A stretch of DNA of 13,769 nt. Source: Woronichinia sp035285405 (lineage in GTDB: Bacteria; Cyanobacteriota; Cyanobacteriia; Cyanobacteriales; Microcystaceae). The translations under genes were made by a program, and so were the position numbers. The notes beneath the pieces were generated by a model that ran no database searches, was not told the DNA's origin, and saw only the letters and a program-made list of their open reading frames with translations. The stretch covers positions 1-13,769 of the forward strand of contig JAYKJI010000393.1 in the NCBI GenBank assembly GCA_035285405.1. Reading direction: 5' to 3'. Below, piece by piece: positions 7,469 to 13,611 of this stretch (the stretch's first letter is position 1; each line of letters starts with the position of its first letter).

Positions 7469-8899
7469 TTATTCGTCACCAAGGTCTGATTGTAACAGGC
7501 GGCTGGGAAGTCGATCCTGACGAATTAAATCGGATAAGGATTCCCGTTCTAAAAATAGATTGGCTTCTCCTGCTTTGACCAGTACTGCTGCCGGACGGGG
7601 CAACCGATTGTAATTGGAAGCCATACTGTAGTTATAGGCCCCTGTGGTCATGACCACTAAGGTATCCCCTGGCTCAGTGGTTGGTAGTTGGGTTTCTTTA
7701 ATTAAAATATCTCCTGATTCACAGTGTTTACCGGCGATCGTCACCGTTTCTGTATAGGGAGCATTCATCCGATTGGCCACCACCACCCGATAGAGAGACT
7801 GGTAGGTAATCGGGCGGGGATTATCCGACATACCACCATCTACTGCTACATAGGTTCGCATTTCGGGAATGACTTTACGACTGCCAATGGTATAGGCCGT
7901 AACACAAGCGGTGCCAATCAGCGATCGCCCTGGTTCGGCCAACAATTTGGGCAAAGGTAAATTTTTAGCGGTACAGGCCTTGACCACTGACTGAGCCGCC
8001 GCCCGCACCCACTCGTCAATACTGGGGGGATCATCCATCTCGGTGTAACAGATCCCTAAACCGCCACCGATATTAAGCTCTGTCAGGGGCAAACCGTAGG
8101 CTAAACCCTTTTCAAACCATTCCACCAAGACAACCCCTAGATCCTGATGGGGCTGACGTTCAAAAATTTGTGACCCAATATGGGCATGGAGTCCCACACA
8201 ATTTAAAACCGGTTGCTCACAGATATAGGTAAAAACCGCTTCTAGTTGATGGGGATCAAAGCCAAATTTACTATCCAAATGGCCTGTGCGAATATACTCA
8301 TGGGTATGACATTCGATCCCAGGGGTTAAACGCAGCATAATCCGTAGCGGTTGCTCCGATGACTGACTCCCTAACTTCACCAAAGTTTGCAGTTCTAACC
8401 AGTTATCAACAATGATGGTACAACCCACCTCAATGGCATATTCCAATTCATTGACCGATTTATTATTGCCATGAAAATAGATTTTGCTCACCGCCTGTGC
8501 TCTTGTCCATCCCATCTGCTCTAGAGCGGTTAAAGTTGTATAAAGCTCTCCCCCAGAAACCACATCAAAACCCAAATCTTCACTGGCCGCGATCGCACAA
8601 ACCGCCAAACAACTCCAAGCCTTAGAAGCATAAATCACCTGACTAACCCCAGGATAATAGGTTTGGAAAGCTTCCCGATACTGACGACAAGTTTCCCGCA
8701 GCGTCTGTTCATCCAAAATGTAGAGAGGGGAACCAAACTGTTCCACTAAAGATGGGACATCACAGCCCCCAATTTCTAGATGACCTTGGGAATTGGTGCG
8801 AGCCGTTAAGGGCAACAAATTCTGATTTGGTGAGGGCAAGGGAGTCGCAGGCAGAAAATGTTGTCCAGAAAGTTGCAAGGGAGATTCCGTCGATAGCAT
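7469..8899 (-). CDS. lysA: diaminopimelate decarboxylase
   Basis: A PLP enzyme that decarboxylates meso-diaminopimelate to L-lysine, the last step of the pathway. It has 476 residues. The alanine-racemase-like barrel contains the PLP lysine K93 in VIYASKAW, FDVVSGGEL (111-119), HAHIGSQ (238-244), the glycine-rich phosphate loop NIGGGLG (276-282) and EPGRS (322-326). The C-terminal beta domain carries the substrate-side CESGD (C393, E394) and the late GAYNYSMASNYN segment. The first 45 residues are a Pro/Leu-rich extension relative to enterobacterial LysA, as often seen in cyanobacteria; the ATG at 8897-8899 is the first in-frame choice. It is the first gene of the minus-strand cluster with cdaA and uppS. 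Its promoter must lie in 8900-9148, shared with the divergent DUF3122 gene. Confidence 0.97.
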   Translation of the reverse strand: MLSTESPLQLSGQHFLPATPLPSPNQNLLPLTARTNSQGHLEIGGCDVPSLVEQFGSPLYILDEQTLRETCRQYREAFQTYYPGVSQVIYASKAWSCLAVCAIAASEDLGFDVVSGGELYTTLTALEQMGWTRAQAVSKIYFHGNNKSVNELEYAIEVGCTIIVDNWLELQTLVKLGSQSSEQPLRIMLRLTPGIECHTHEYIRTGHLDSKFGFDPHQLEAVFTYICEQPVLNCVGLHAHIGSQIFERQPHQDLGVVLVEWFEKGLAYGLPLTELNIGGGLGICYTEMDDPPSIDEWVRAAAQSVVKACTAKNLPLPKLLAEPGRSLIGTACVTAYTIGSRKVIPEMRTYVAVDGGMSDNPRPITYQSLYRVVVANRMNAPYTETVTIAGKHCESGDILIKETQLPTTEPGDTLVVMTTGAYNYSMASNYNRLPRPAAVLVKAGEANLFLERESLSDLIRQDRLPSRLLQSDLGDE

Positions 8900-9020
8900 G
8901 GCAAGTCTTGAGCGTCAGTCAAAAAAGAACTAGATGGGCTGAATTAATTTCACAATTAACCTATCAATCTTTCCAGTGTATCAAGTCGTGGGAACTATTG
9001 CCCAAGGTTAGGCTAAGGAG

Positions 9021-9055
9021 TTGACAAACCGCCCTCTTTTTTATTACCATATGGT
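9021..9055 (+). promoter_or_regulatory. possible promoter and palindrome in the divergent lysA/DUF3122 spacer
   Basis: A perfect TTGACA (9021-9026) is followed by TATTAC (9042-9047), a poor -10 with a short 15-bp spacing. It overlaps the 10-bp perfect palindrome ACCATATGGT (9046-9055), which could be an operator. The arrangement is suggestive but weak. Confidence 0.25.
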
Positions 9056-9129
9056 CAACTGACGAAAATAAAGGGTGCTATTAAAGATTTGTCCCTGTCC
9101 AGCCGTGCTTTACGGGAGGAGTATCTTTG

Positions 9130-9156
9130 ATGGGACATAGATATAGCAATGATTAG
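9130..9156 (+). CDS. 8-codon leader ORF overlapping the DUF3122 start
   Basis: GGGAGGAG (9114-9121) is the best ribosome-binding site nearby and lies 8 nt before an ATG at 9130-9132. That frame reads MGHRYSND and stops with TAG at 9154-9156, overlapping the ATG of the DUF3122 gene at 9149-9151 in another frame. The main ORF has no in-frame alternative near this site because a TGA closes its frame at 9128-9130. It may act as a translational-coupling leader; its sequence gives no sign of amino-acid attenuation. Confidence 0.35.
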   Translation: MGHRYSND

Positions 9157-9682
9157 ATTTTTGGCCCCCATGCTTGAAAAATGCTTAATGCAAATACTCC
9201 TGTTCATTGTTCTGCTGACCCTGCTTGGCTTTAACCTCCTCCTTGTCCCAGACGCAAACGCGATTATTCATCAGCTAGAAGAGTCTCCTGGACATTTGCT
9301 GGATCAATCCCGTGAAACCCTTCAAGATCAACAGGGCCATAGCTGGCAAGTCGTTTTATTTAAACAAACCCAGGATCATCAAGCTACGACGATTAATTTG
9401 CGCCTGGTGGGCTTTCCAGGGATTACAACCTTTATTCATCCGGCACCGCTTTTAATTCGTTCTTTCACCCAGTCGGACAGGCTGGCACAGGATGTATTTG
9501 CAGAAAAAGCTCCAGCGACTAATGTTGGACAGTATGACTTTCAGGACATTCTTCAACCCATGGAAGCCAGCAGCTTTTGGGAATTAGAGATTCCTATCGT
9601 ATCTGAATCAAAGATCATTCTTAAGATTCCCTATTTTCTCATTCGAGAATGGCAAAAATTAGTTGCTGCCCCAACCGTATAG
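9149..9682 (+). CDS. DUF3122 family secreted protein
   Basis: A 177-residue protein. The N-terminus has a long hydrophobic segment (about residues 14-34) ending VPDANA before IIHQ, a plausible signal peptidase I site, so it is probably periplasmic or lumenal. The mature part matches the cyanobacterial DUF3122 family as I recall it: HQLEESPGHLLDQSRETLQDQQGHSWQ early on, LRLVGFPG in the middle, and NVGQYDFQDIL near 127-137. Function is unknown. The start could also be the ATG at 9170 or 9188, which would give a shorter signal peptide; none of these has its own Shine-Dalgarno. An 8-codon leader ORF with a good ribosome-binding site overlaps the first ATG. The gene is divergent from lysA and 62 bp upstream of the rhodanese gene. 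Confidence 0.85.
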   Translation: MIRFLAPMLEKCLMQILLFIVLLTLLGFNLLLVPDANAIIHQLEESPGHLLDQSRETLQDQQGHSWQVVLFKQTQDHQATTINLRLVGFPGITTFIHPAPLLIRSFTQSDRLAQDVFAEKAPATNVGQYDFQDILQPMEASSFWELEIPIVSESKIILKIPYFLIREWQKLVAAPTV

Positions 9683-9744
9683 GTGCAATTGCATCTTGTT
9701 ATTTTTTAACTTAATTAAGCAGTTTGATTTTAAGGAAAACTCTC

Positions 9745-10284
9745 ATGACTAATGCCCCTGCCAAAACAATCCACACCATTGATGCGCTAACGCTTGAAAA
9801 ATTACTTCGGAAAGGTGATGTCACTCTGATTGATGTCCGGGAGCTTGACGAATATCGCTCGGAAAGAATTGAAGGTTCAAAACTATTTCCTCTTTCTACT
9901 TTCGATCCAGAAAACTTACCCATTGAAGGCGATAAACCCTTTGTGCTTACCTGTCGAAGTGCTAATCGCTCAGGGCAGGCTGCTCAACGTTTATTAGCAG
10001 CAGGTCATACAGAAGTAACCCATTTACAGGGTGGACTAAATGCCTGGAAAGAAGCAGGATTACCGATAAAAAGGCAATCTAAAGAACCTATCAGTCTTAT
10101 GCGACAGGTTCACATTGTCGCTGGCAGCTTAGTGGTGGCCGGAATTCTTCTAGGATTTTTGGTGGCTCCAGGCTTCTTTATGTTGAGTGGAATAGTGGGC
10201 TGTGGTTTATTATTTTCGGGTATTTCAGATAACTGTATGATGGCTAATCTATTGGCAAAGCTACCCTACAATCAAGTACAATAG
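9745..10284 (+). CDS. membrane-anchored rhodanese (rhodanese-DUF2892 fusion, YgaP-like)
   Basis: A sulfurtransferase. The rhodanese domain (about residues 8-108) has LIDVRELDEYRSERIEGS, active-site Cys70 in the loop CRSANRSG, and GGLNAWKEAGLP. A C-terminal DUF2892 membrane hairpin follows (two hydrophobic segments, about 122-141 and 145-162) and ends SDNCMMANLLAKLPYN. This is the architecture of E. coli YgaP, an inner-membrane rhodanese whose in vivo role is unsettled. The start is the ATG at 9745-9747, because AAGGAA lies at 9733-9738, 6 nt before it; an in-frame TTG at 9724 would put that ribosome-binding site inside the coding region. Length from this start is 179 residues. It is convergent with the 381-residue membrane protein gene. 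Confidence 0.93.
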   Translation: MTNAPAKTIHTIDALTLEKLLRKGDVTLIDVRELDEYRSERIEGSKLFPLSTFDPENLPIEGDKPFVLTCRSANRSGQAAQRLLAAGHTEVTHLQGGLNAWKEAGLPIKRQSKEPISLMRQVHIVAGSLVVAGILLGFLVAPGFFMLSGIVGCGLLFSGISDNCMMANLLAKLPYNQVQ

Positions 10285-10299
10285 CTAACACCGAGTAAA

Positions 10300-10319
10300 C
10301 CTTTAATATTCATTAAGGG
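10300..10319. terminator. hairpin between convergent genes
   Basis: CCTTTAAT (10300-10307) can pair with ATTAAGGG (10312-10319), giving an 8-bp stem with one G-T pair and a 4-nt loop. It lies 16 bp after the rhodanese stop and between two convergent genes. There is no clear T-run on either side, so an intrinsic terminator is only possible. Confidence 0.35.
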
Positions 10320-10366
10320 AAAACTCATTGTTTATCTGAAGTTAAAGTCTGGATTAGGTTGAGTGG

Positions 10367-11512
10367 TTAGATTGCTGATCGCCGTTGTTGATGTAATCCA
10401 AAACCACCACCGAAACCTAGGGTTAGGGCCAATATCATGTAAACTAAACTGATTAAACGTCTAAATAAAGGCGGTTGCAGAGCCTCAACCTCGATCGCTT
10501 TTTTCAAGGTTAAAGGTTGATCGGTAAGGGATGGATGGGGTAAAAGCATAACAGTCACTTGATGGGGAGAACCGTCAAAAAATTGTTCTTGCCATTGAAA
10601 CTGTCCATTCAGATCGGTTTGAGTTTGGGTCGCAAAAACTACCTGCTGATGTTCTAATTGATGAGTTTGAATCCTAAGTGGCTGTTGAGCGATCGCCGTT
10701 TGCGTTTGGGGATTTTTAACCGTCACCGTCAAGGTCGATAATTGTCCCACTGTTGCCTGACTATCTGCTGTTAACTGGGCTGTGAGCGCGGGCTGCTGTC
10801 CTATTTTGGGCAAGCTAGAAGCCGTATTTTCTGGGACAGGAAGATGGACGTGATCCGTATGGGAAGAACCCGCTTCGGCAGTGAGATTAATAAACAAGAG
10901 AACCGCGATCGCAATGATAGTGGCACTACTTAACAAAAGACGCACCCGTTGGGGAGCCACTTCACCGGCCTGTAACGTATCTTCGGCTCCAATTACCCAA
11001 CCTCCCACAAAGCCAATAAAGGTCAGAAGTGCCAACAACAGGACATAATTACGATATTTTATTTCTTTCTCGGCGATCGCCCAGGTAATGGTTTGTTCAA
11101 AGGGTTTAAAGCTATTAGTAATTAGGGGTTCAACTTGAAGCTGAAGCCGATAGTTCCCGCGAATCGGAAAAGTCTGTTGAAATTGCACTTCTCCGCTTAT
11201 TGTCGTCTGAGTCATATCCAGCAGGGTTGTGCCTTCTACCCAGGGAAAATCGGTTGAAAACCAAGGATTGGCAGAGGGCGTAAATAAACGCAGATGAATT
11301 GTAGCGGCCTGAAGCGGTTTTCCAGTACTATCAAGGGTTTTGAGGGTGACAAGAATCGGATCATGATTTAAGGGGCGAACCTTTTCTAAGCCTGGTTCCA
11401 TTACCCACTGGACAGAAGCCTGGGGGATTTGAGAGAAAAGGCGATCGCCTAGAAAAAAATGACTCGTCAGACAAAGAATGCCTACGAGCACAGCTATTTT
11501 TAAATACTTCAT
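10367..11512 (-). CDS. membrane protein with two Ig-like extracytoplasmic domains, candidate cobalt-uptake component
   Basis: 381 residues; I do not recognise a named family. Predicted layout: N-terminal membrane or signal segment (7-22); beta-rich domain 1 (about 34-146) with an Ig-like or YtkA/FixH-like pattern (PILVTLKTLDSTGKPLQAA, RGNYRLQLQVEP); two membrane helices (155-175 and 191-211); a His-rich linker SSHTDHVH (H218, H221, H223); a second Ig-like domain (about 240-340: LSTLTVTVKNPQTQ, TDLNGQFQWQEQF) with more histidines (H284, H288, H317, H326); and a final helix (352-373) with a basic tail. Both beta domains would face the periplasm. It starts 3 nt after cbtB without its own Shine-Dalgarno, so it is probably translationally coupled and shares the cobalamin riboswitch. 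A role in cobalt capture is inferred from context and histidines. It is not CbtA, which is shorter and mostly membrane helices. Confidence 0.75.
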   Translation of the reverse strand: MKYLKIAVLVGILCLTSHFFLGDRLFSQIPQASVQWVMEPGLEKVRPLNHDPILVTLKTLDSTGKPLQAATIHLRLFTPSANPWFSTDFPWVEGTTLLDMTQTTISGEVQFQQTFPIRGNYRLQLQVEPLITNSFKPFEQTITWAIAEKEIKYRNYVLLLALLTFIGFVGGWVIGAEDTLQAGEVAPQRVRLLLSSATIIAIAVLLFINLTAEAGSSHTDHVHLPVPENTASSLPKIGQQPALTAQLTADSQATVGQLSTLTVTVKNPQTQTAIAQQPLRIQTHQLEHQQVVFATQTQTDLNGQFQWQEQFFDGSPHQVTVMLLPHPSLTDQPLTLKKAIEVEALQPPLFRRLISLVYMILALTLGFGGGFGLHQQRRSAI

Positions 11513-11515
11513 GCG

Positions 11516-11707
11516 TTAGTGGCAGGAAACCGTCAAAGTAGCATGGCGCAAAGAATGGGTGGAATCATGAACCGCAGGATAGTTACTGAAATAGACTGTC
11601 CATAGGGTCAAACTACAGAGAGATAAATAGAGCAGACTTTGAACGGGAGTAGATAGCGTGAAGTTAGTGGCCCGTTGGGTAACAGCGGAAAAAGCTTGAC
11701 TTGTCAT
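11516..11707 (-). CDS. cbtB: CbtB family putative cobalt transporter subunit
   Basis: A 63-residue protein with one membrane helix (about 22-40) and a C-terminal metal-ligand-like tail, HDSTHSLRHATLTVSCH (H47, H51, H55, C62, H63). This HxxxHxxxH...CH tail is the hallmark of CbtB, a small protein that accompanies the predicted cobalt transporter CbtA and is usually under B12 riboswitch control. The start is the ATG at 11705-11707, because GAGG lies 6 nt before it; it also gives the usual CbtB length. An upstream in-frame ATG at 11741-11743 would add 12 residues (MNKNPIASARYK) but abuts the riboswitch P1 stem and has no ribosome-binding site. No cbtA follows; the next gene, 3 nt downstream, encodes the 381-residue membrane protein. 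Confidence 0.85.
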   Translation of the reverse strand: MTSQAFSAVTQRATNFTLSTPVQSLLYLSLCSLTLWTVYFSNYPAVHDSTHSLRHATLTVSCH

Positions 11708-11741
11708 CTTGTACCTCGCAGATGCAATAGGGTTTTTGTTC

Positions 11742-11905
11742 ATTCGGCGGGCATCCTGGCTTTTCGGCTACCTATTTACAACTTCACCTTTATCGGTCAT
11801 ACAAGTTGCTAGTGGTGGCTCGAATTTACAGTTGCGGGACAGCGTTGGACTCTCACCAATCTTTCCCCGTTACTTCTAATTACTGTTCATTATTAGAACC
11901 GAACA
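11742..11905 (-). ncRNA. cobalamin (B12) riboswitch
   Basis: On the minus strand the leader holds the conserved cobalamin aptamer elements in order. These are GGGGAAAG followed by GGTGAGAGTCC (11847-11857), the core GCTGTCCCGCAACTG (11829-11843), the GAGCCACCACT segment, and the 3' B12 box AGCCAGGATGCCCGCCG (11745-11761). A 5-bp closing stem forms between TTCGG (11899-11903) and CCGAA (11743-11747). It sits 36 nt upstream of the chosen cbtB start. Such elements normally turn downstream genes off when adenosyl- or methylcobalamin is plentiful. No poly-T terminator is visible between aptamer and gene, so control by masking the GAGG ribosome-binding site is more likely; that part is inference. 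Boundaries are good to about 10 nt. Confidence 0.93.
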
Positions 11906-12082
11906 TATCGGGTCTAAGTTTATCACAATCTTGACTGACTACCTGGAAAATTTCAAAGCGATATTCAAGGACGACTGATTAGCTAGGTACTCAAAATGCT
12001 AAGATTCTCCCCACCAATCGTTATACTGAGCCATCGTTTTTCATAAAAATAGGATAGAGATGGTGTTAATAGGATAACAGAT
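11906..12082. other. spacer upstream of the riboswitch transcript
   Basis: About 180 bp with no coding signal. It should hold the minus-strand promoter for the riboswitch-cbtB transcript and the 3' end of the Uma2 transcript. I found no convincing -35/-10 pair or terminator. Confidence 0.4.
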
Positions 12083-12694
12083 TTATGATGCTGCCACAAA
12101 ATTGATGCGACGATAAATTTCCTGCAACGGAAGTTCGACTTTTAAACTTTCCAGAGTGATTATTTGATCAAGTTGATCGTAGGTTTGAAATTGCCAGTGA
12201 TCGCCTTTTTCAAGTCTGAAATATTGCTCAACGTAGAATTCGGTTTGGCTAACGACCAGATATTCACAAAAACTCGGTATGGAACAATATTTTCTAAATT
12301 TATCACCGCGATCGTAGGCTTCTGTTGAAGGAGAAAGCACTTCTACAATGAATAAAGGATTGAGAATTTCGTCTGTGCGATCGCCGTTAAATTCTGGTTC
12401 ATGGTTAACCGCCATGACATCGGTATAGGTGCCGCAATGATACTCAGTAATCCACACCCGCAGATCGCTGTTATACAAACGAAAATCGGTATCTCTCAAC
12501 AAAAATCCCAAATAAACCAGACTATTGATAGCGATCGCGCTATGGGTTGCGGTTCCTCCAGACATAACAATCATTTCTCCATTGCAATATTCATAACGTT
12601 CCTCGGAAGTTTCTGCGATCGCCCGATATTCTTCCAAGGTGACAAAGGTTTTGGCGACTGTCGCAATAGTCGTTTTCTCTTGAGCAATAACCAT
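12083..12694 (-). CDS. Uma2 family (DUF820) endonuclease-like protein
   Basis: A 203-residue member of the Uma2/DUF820 family, a PD-(D/E)XK nuclease-fold group that is greatly expanded in cyanobacteria and often carried in accessory DNA; the biological role is unknown. The N-terminus has TLEEYRAIAETSEERYEYCNGEMIVMSGGTATHSAIA, typical of the family. Putative active-site residues are Asp92 in TYTDVM, Glu118 in FIVEVLSPST and Lys132 in DRGDKFRKY, so the catalytic set looks intact. Length is normal. The ATG at 12692-12694 gives the standard start. It is a single gene, not in an operon with its neighbours, at the left boundary of the accessory region. Confidence 0.92.
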   Translation of the reverse strand: MVIAQEKTTIATVAKTFVTLEEYRAIAETSEERYEYCNGEMIVMSGGTATHSAIAINSLVYLGFLLRDTDFRLYNSDLRVWITEYHCGTYTDVMAVNHEPEFNGDRTDEILNPLFIVEVLSPSTEAYDRGDKFRKYCSIPSFCEYLVVSQTEFYVEQYFRLEKGDHWQFQTYDQLDQIITLESLKVELPLQEIYRRINFVAAS

Positions 12695-12754
12695 GTTTAT
12701 CTACCTCAGATATTTTCTAAATTAATTTTATCGCTATTTTAGCGTAGTGAGAGA

Positions 12755-12795
12755 GCAATCGCTTTCTGTAAAACTAGAATTGGAGCGGCGATTGC
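12755..12795. repeat. 41-bp HIP1-ended repeat, copy 1
   Basis: The ends GCAATCGC (12755-12762) and GCGATTGC (12788-12795) are perfect 8-bp inverted repeats and are one-base variants of HIP1. The interior contains the family core TAAAACTAGAATTGGA. It lies about 110 bp left of brnT; three more copies lie just right of brnA. Confidence 0.85.
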
Positions 12796-12806
12796 GGTTT
12801 TTCTGA

Positions 12807-12857
12807 TTTGAGGGAGGACATTTTTTTAGAGAGCGAACTATAGTCACTTTGAGGGAG
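12807..12857. promoter_or_regulatory. direct repeat TTTGAGGGAG, candidate BrnA operator
   Basis: TTTGAGGGAG occurs at 12807-12816 and again at 12848-12857, 41 bp apart or roughly four helical turns. The second copy lies between the -35-like and -10 boxes of the brnT promoter. BrnA proteins are known to repress their own operon, so these are plausible binding sites; the family usually prefers inverted repeats, which tempers the call. Confidence 0.4.
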
Positions 12858-12868
12858 AGTGTTATAAT
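12841..12868 (+). promoter_or_regulatory. putative brnTA promoter
   Basis: A perfect TATAAT (12863-12868) has TAGTCA (12841-12846), four of six matches to TTGACA, at 16-bp spacing. Transcription would start near 12875, giving a leader of about 33 nt before the brnT ATG. Confidence 0.5.
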
Positions 12869-12907
12869 TGAGCTATTGCCTTTAGCCAAAATATTATACT
12901 ATCATCA

Positions 12908-13192
12908 ATGACTCCCCTATCTTTTGAGTGGGATAAACAAAAAAATCAAACCAATCAAAAGAAGCATGGTGTTTCTTTTCAAGAAGCTGAATCTGTTTTC
13001 TATGATCAAAATGCCATTCAGTTTTGGGATGATGACCATTCAGAAATAGAAGAGCGATTTTTGTTGCTAGGTAGAAGCTCAAAAATGAGAATTTTATTAA
13101 TTGTTCATTGCTATCGAGAAGAGGATTCTGTCATCAGAATTATTTCTGCTCGCAAAGCTACTCCAAAAGAGTCTCAACAATATCGAGGTTAG
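12908..13192 (+). CDS. brnT: BrnT family ribonuclease toxin
   Basis: A 94-residue toxin of the BrnT/BrnA type II toxin-antitoxin system (BrnT, DUF497). It has a RelE-like small ribonuclease fold that inhibits translation when free of its antitoxin. Family landmarks are intact: FEWDKQKNQTNQKKHGVSFQE at residues 6-26, the mid-region EERFLLLGRSSKMRILLIVHCYRE, and the C-terminal IRIISARKATPKESQQY (76-92). Length is normal. The ATG at 12908 follows an A/T-rich leader without a Shine-Dalgarno. The antitoxin gene begins 5 nt after its stop, in the toxin-first order typical of brnTA. The locus sits between copies of a 41-bp repeat. Confidence 0.95.
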   Translation: MTPLSFEWDKQKNQTNQKKHGVSFQEAESVFYDQNAIQFWDDDHSEIEERFLLLGRSSKMRILLIVHCYREEDSVIRIISARKATPKESQQYRG

Positions 13193-13197
13193 TTTTT

Positions 13198-13404
13198 ATG
13201 AAATCAGAGTATGATCTCGCCAATATGAAAAGTCGTCCTAATCCTTTTGCTCAACAACTCAAGCAACAGGTCACTTTACCTTTAAGGATTGATGTGATTG
13301 ATTTCTTTGAGCAAAAAGCAAAAGAAAAAGGAATTTCTTATCAGGAATTAATTGATTTATATCTTCAAGACTGTGTTAAAAATGATCGAGAGCTTTCTTT
13401 TTAG
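13198..13404 (+). CDS. brnA: BrnA family antitoxin
   Basis: A 68-residue antitoxin that neutralises BrnT and probably represses the operon. The N-terminal half is toxin-binding and unstructured-looking (MKSEYDLANMKSRPNPFAQQ). The C-terminal half is a ribbon-helix-helix DNA-binding domain, VTLPLRIDVIDFFEQKAKEK then ISYQELIDLYLQD. The start is the ATG at 13198-13200; the same frame is open upstream, overlapping brnT out of frame, but that extension is Cys/Ser-rich and unlike the family. Spacing to brnT is 5 nt, implying coupled translation. The TAG stop shares its last base with a HIP1 octamer that opens the adjacent repeat array. Confidence 0.92.
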   Translation: MKSEYDLANMKSRPNPFAQQLKQQVTLPLRIDVIDFFEQKAKEKGISYQELIDLYLQDCVKNDRELSF

Positions 13405-13530
13405 CGATCGCTTTTTATAAAACTAGAATTGGAATAGCGATCGCTTTTTATAAAACTAGAATTTGGAACCGCGATCGCCCTAATCCAAAATGATCGCATT
13501 TTATAAAACTAGAATTAGAATGGCGATCAT
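13404..13530. repeat. array of three HIP1-ended repeats, copies 2-4
   Basis: Three units follow brnA: 13404-13444 (41 bp), 13437-13478 (42 bp, sharing its first HIP1 with the previous unit) and 13490-13530 (41 bp). Each has 8-bp inverted ends around about 25 bp containing TATAAAACTAGAATT. Ends are GCGATCGC/GCGATCGC in the first two. In the third they are ATGATCGC/GCGATCAT, still perfectly complementary. About 11 bp separate the second and third units. This is neither a CRISPR array nor an insertion sequence. Confidence 0.85.
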
Positions 13531-13611
13531 CTCAGTTTTTTGTTAAGCAGAAGTTGAGTAAATTTTTAACAATCTGGATGCTTAAATTGATTGAGTTATG
13601 AGCAGGCTAAA

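Noticed and set aside
10367..11512. CbtA identity for the gene after cbtB
   Set aside because: CbtA is a shorter protein made mainly of membrane helices; this one has two large beta-rich domains and only four hydrophobic segments.
12401..12742. 113-codon plus-strand frame opposite Uma2
   Set aside because: Antisense shadow of a well-supported family gene; no likeness of its own.
13108..13197. N-terminal extension of BrnA
   Set aside because: It overlaps brnT out of frame, is Cys/Ser-rich and unlike the family; the ATG at 13198 fits the length and spacing of brnA.
13404..13530. CRISPR array
   Set aside because: Only three units, with no unique spacers of constant length; the units themselves are nearly identical and bounded by HIP1.
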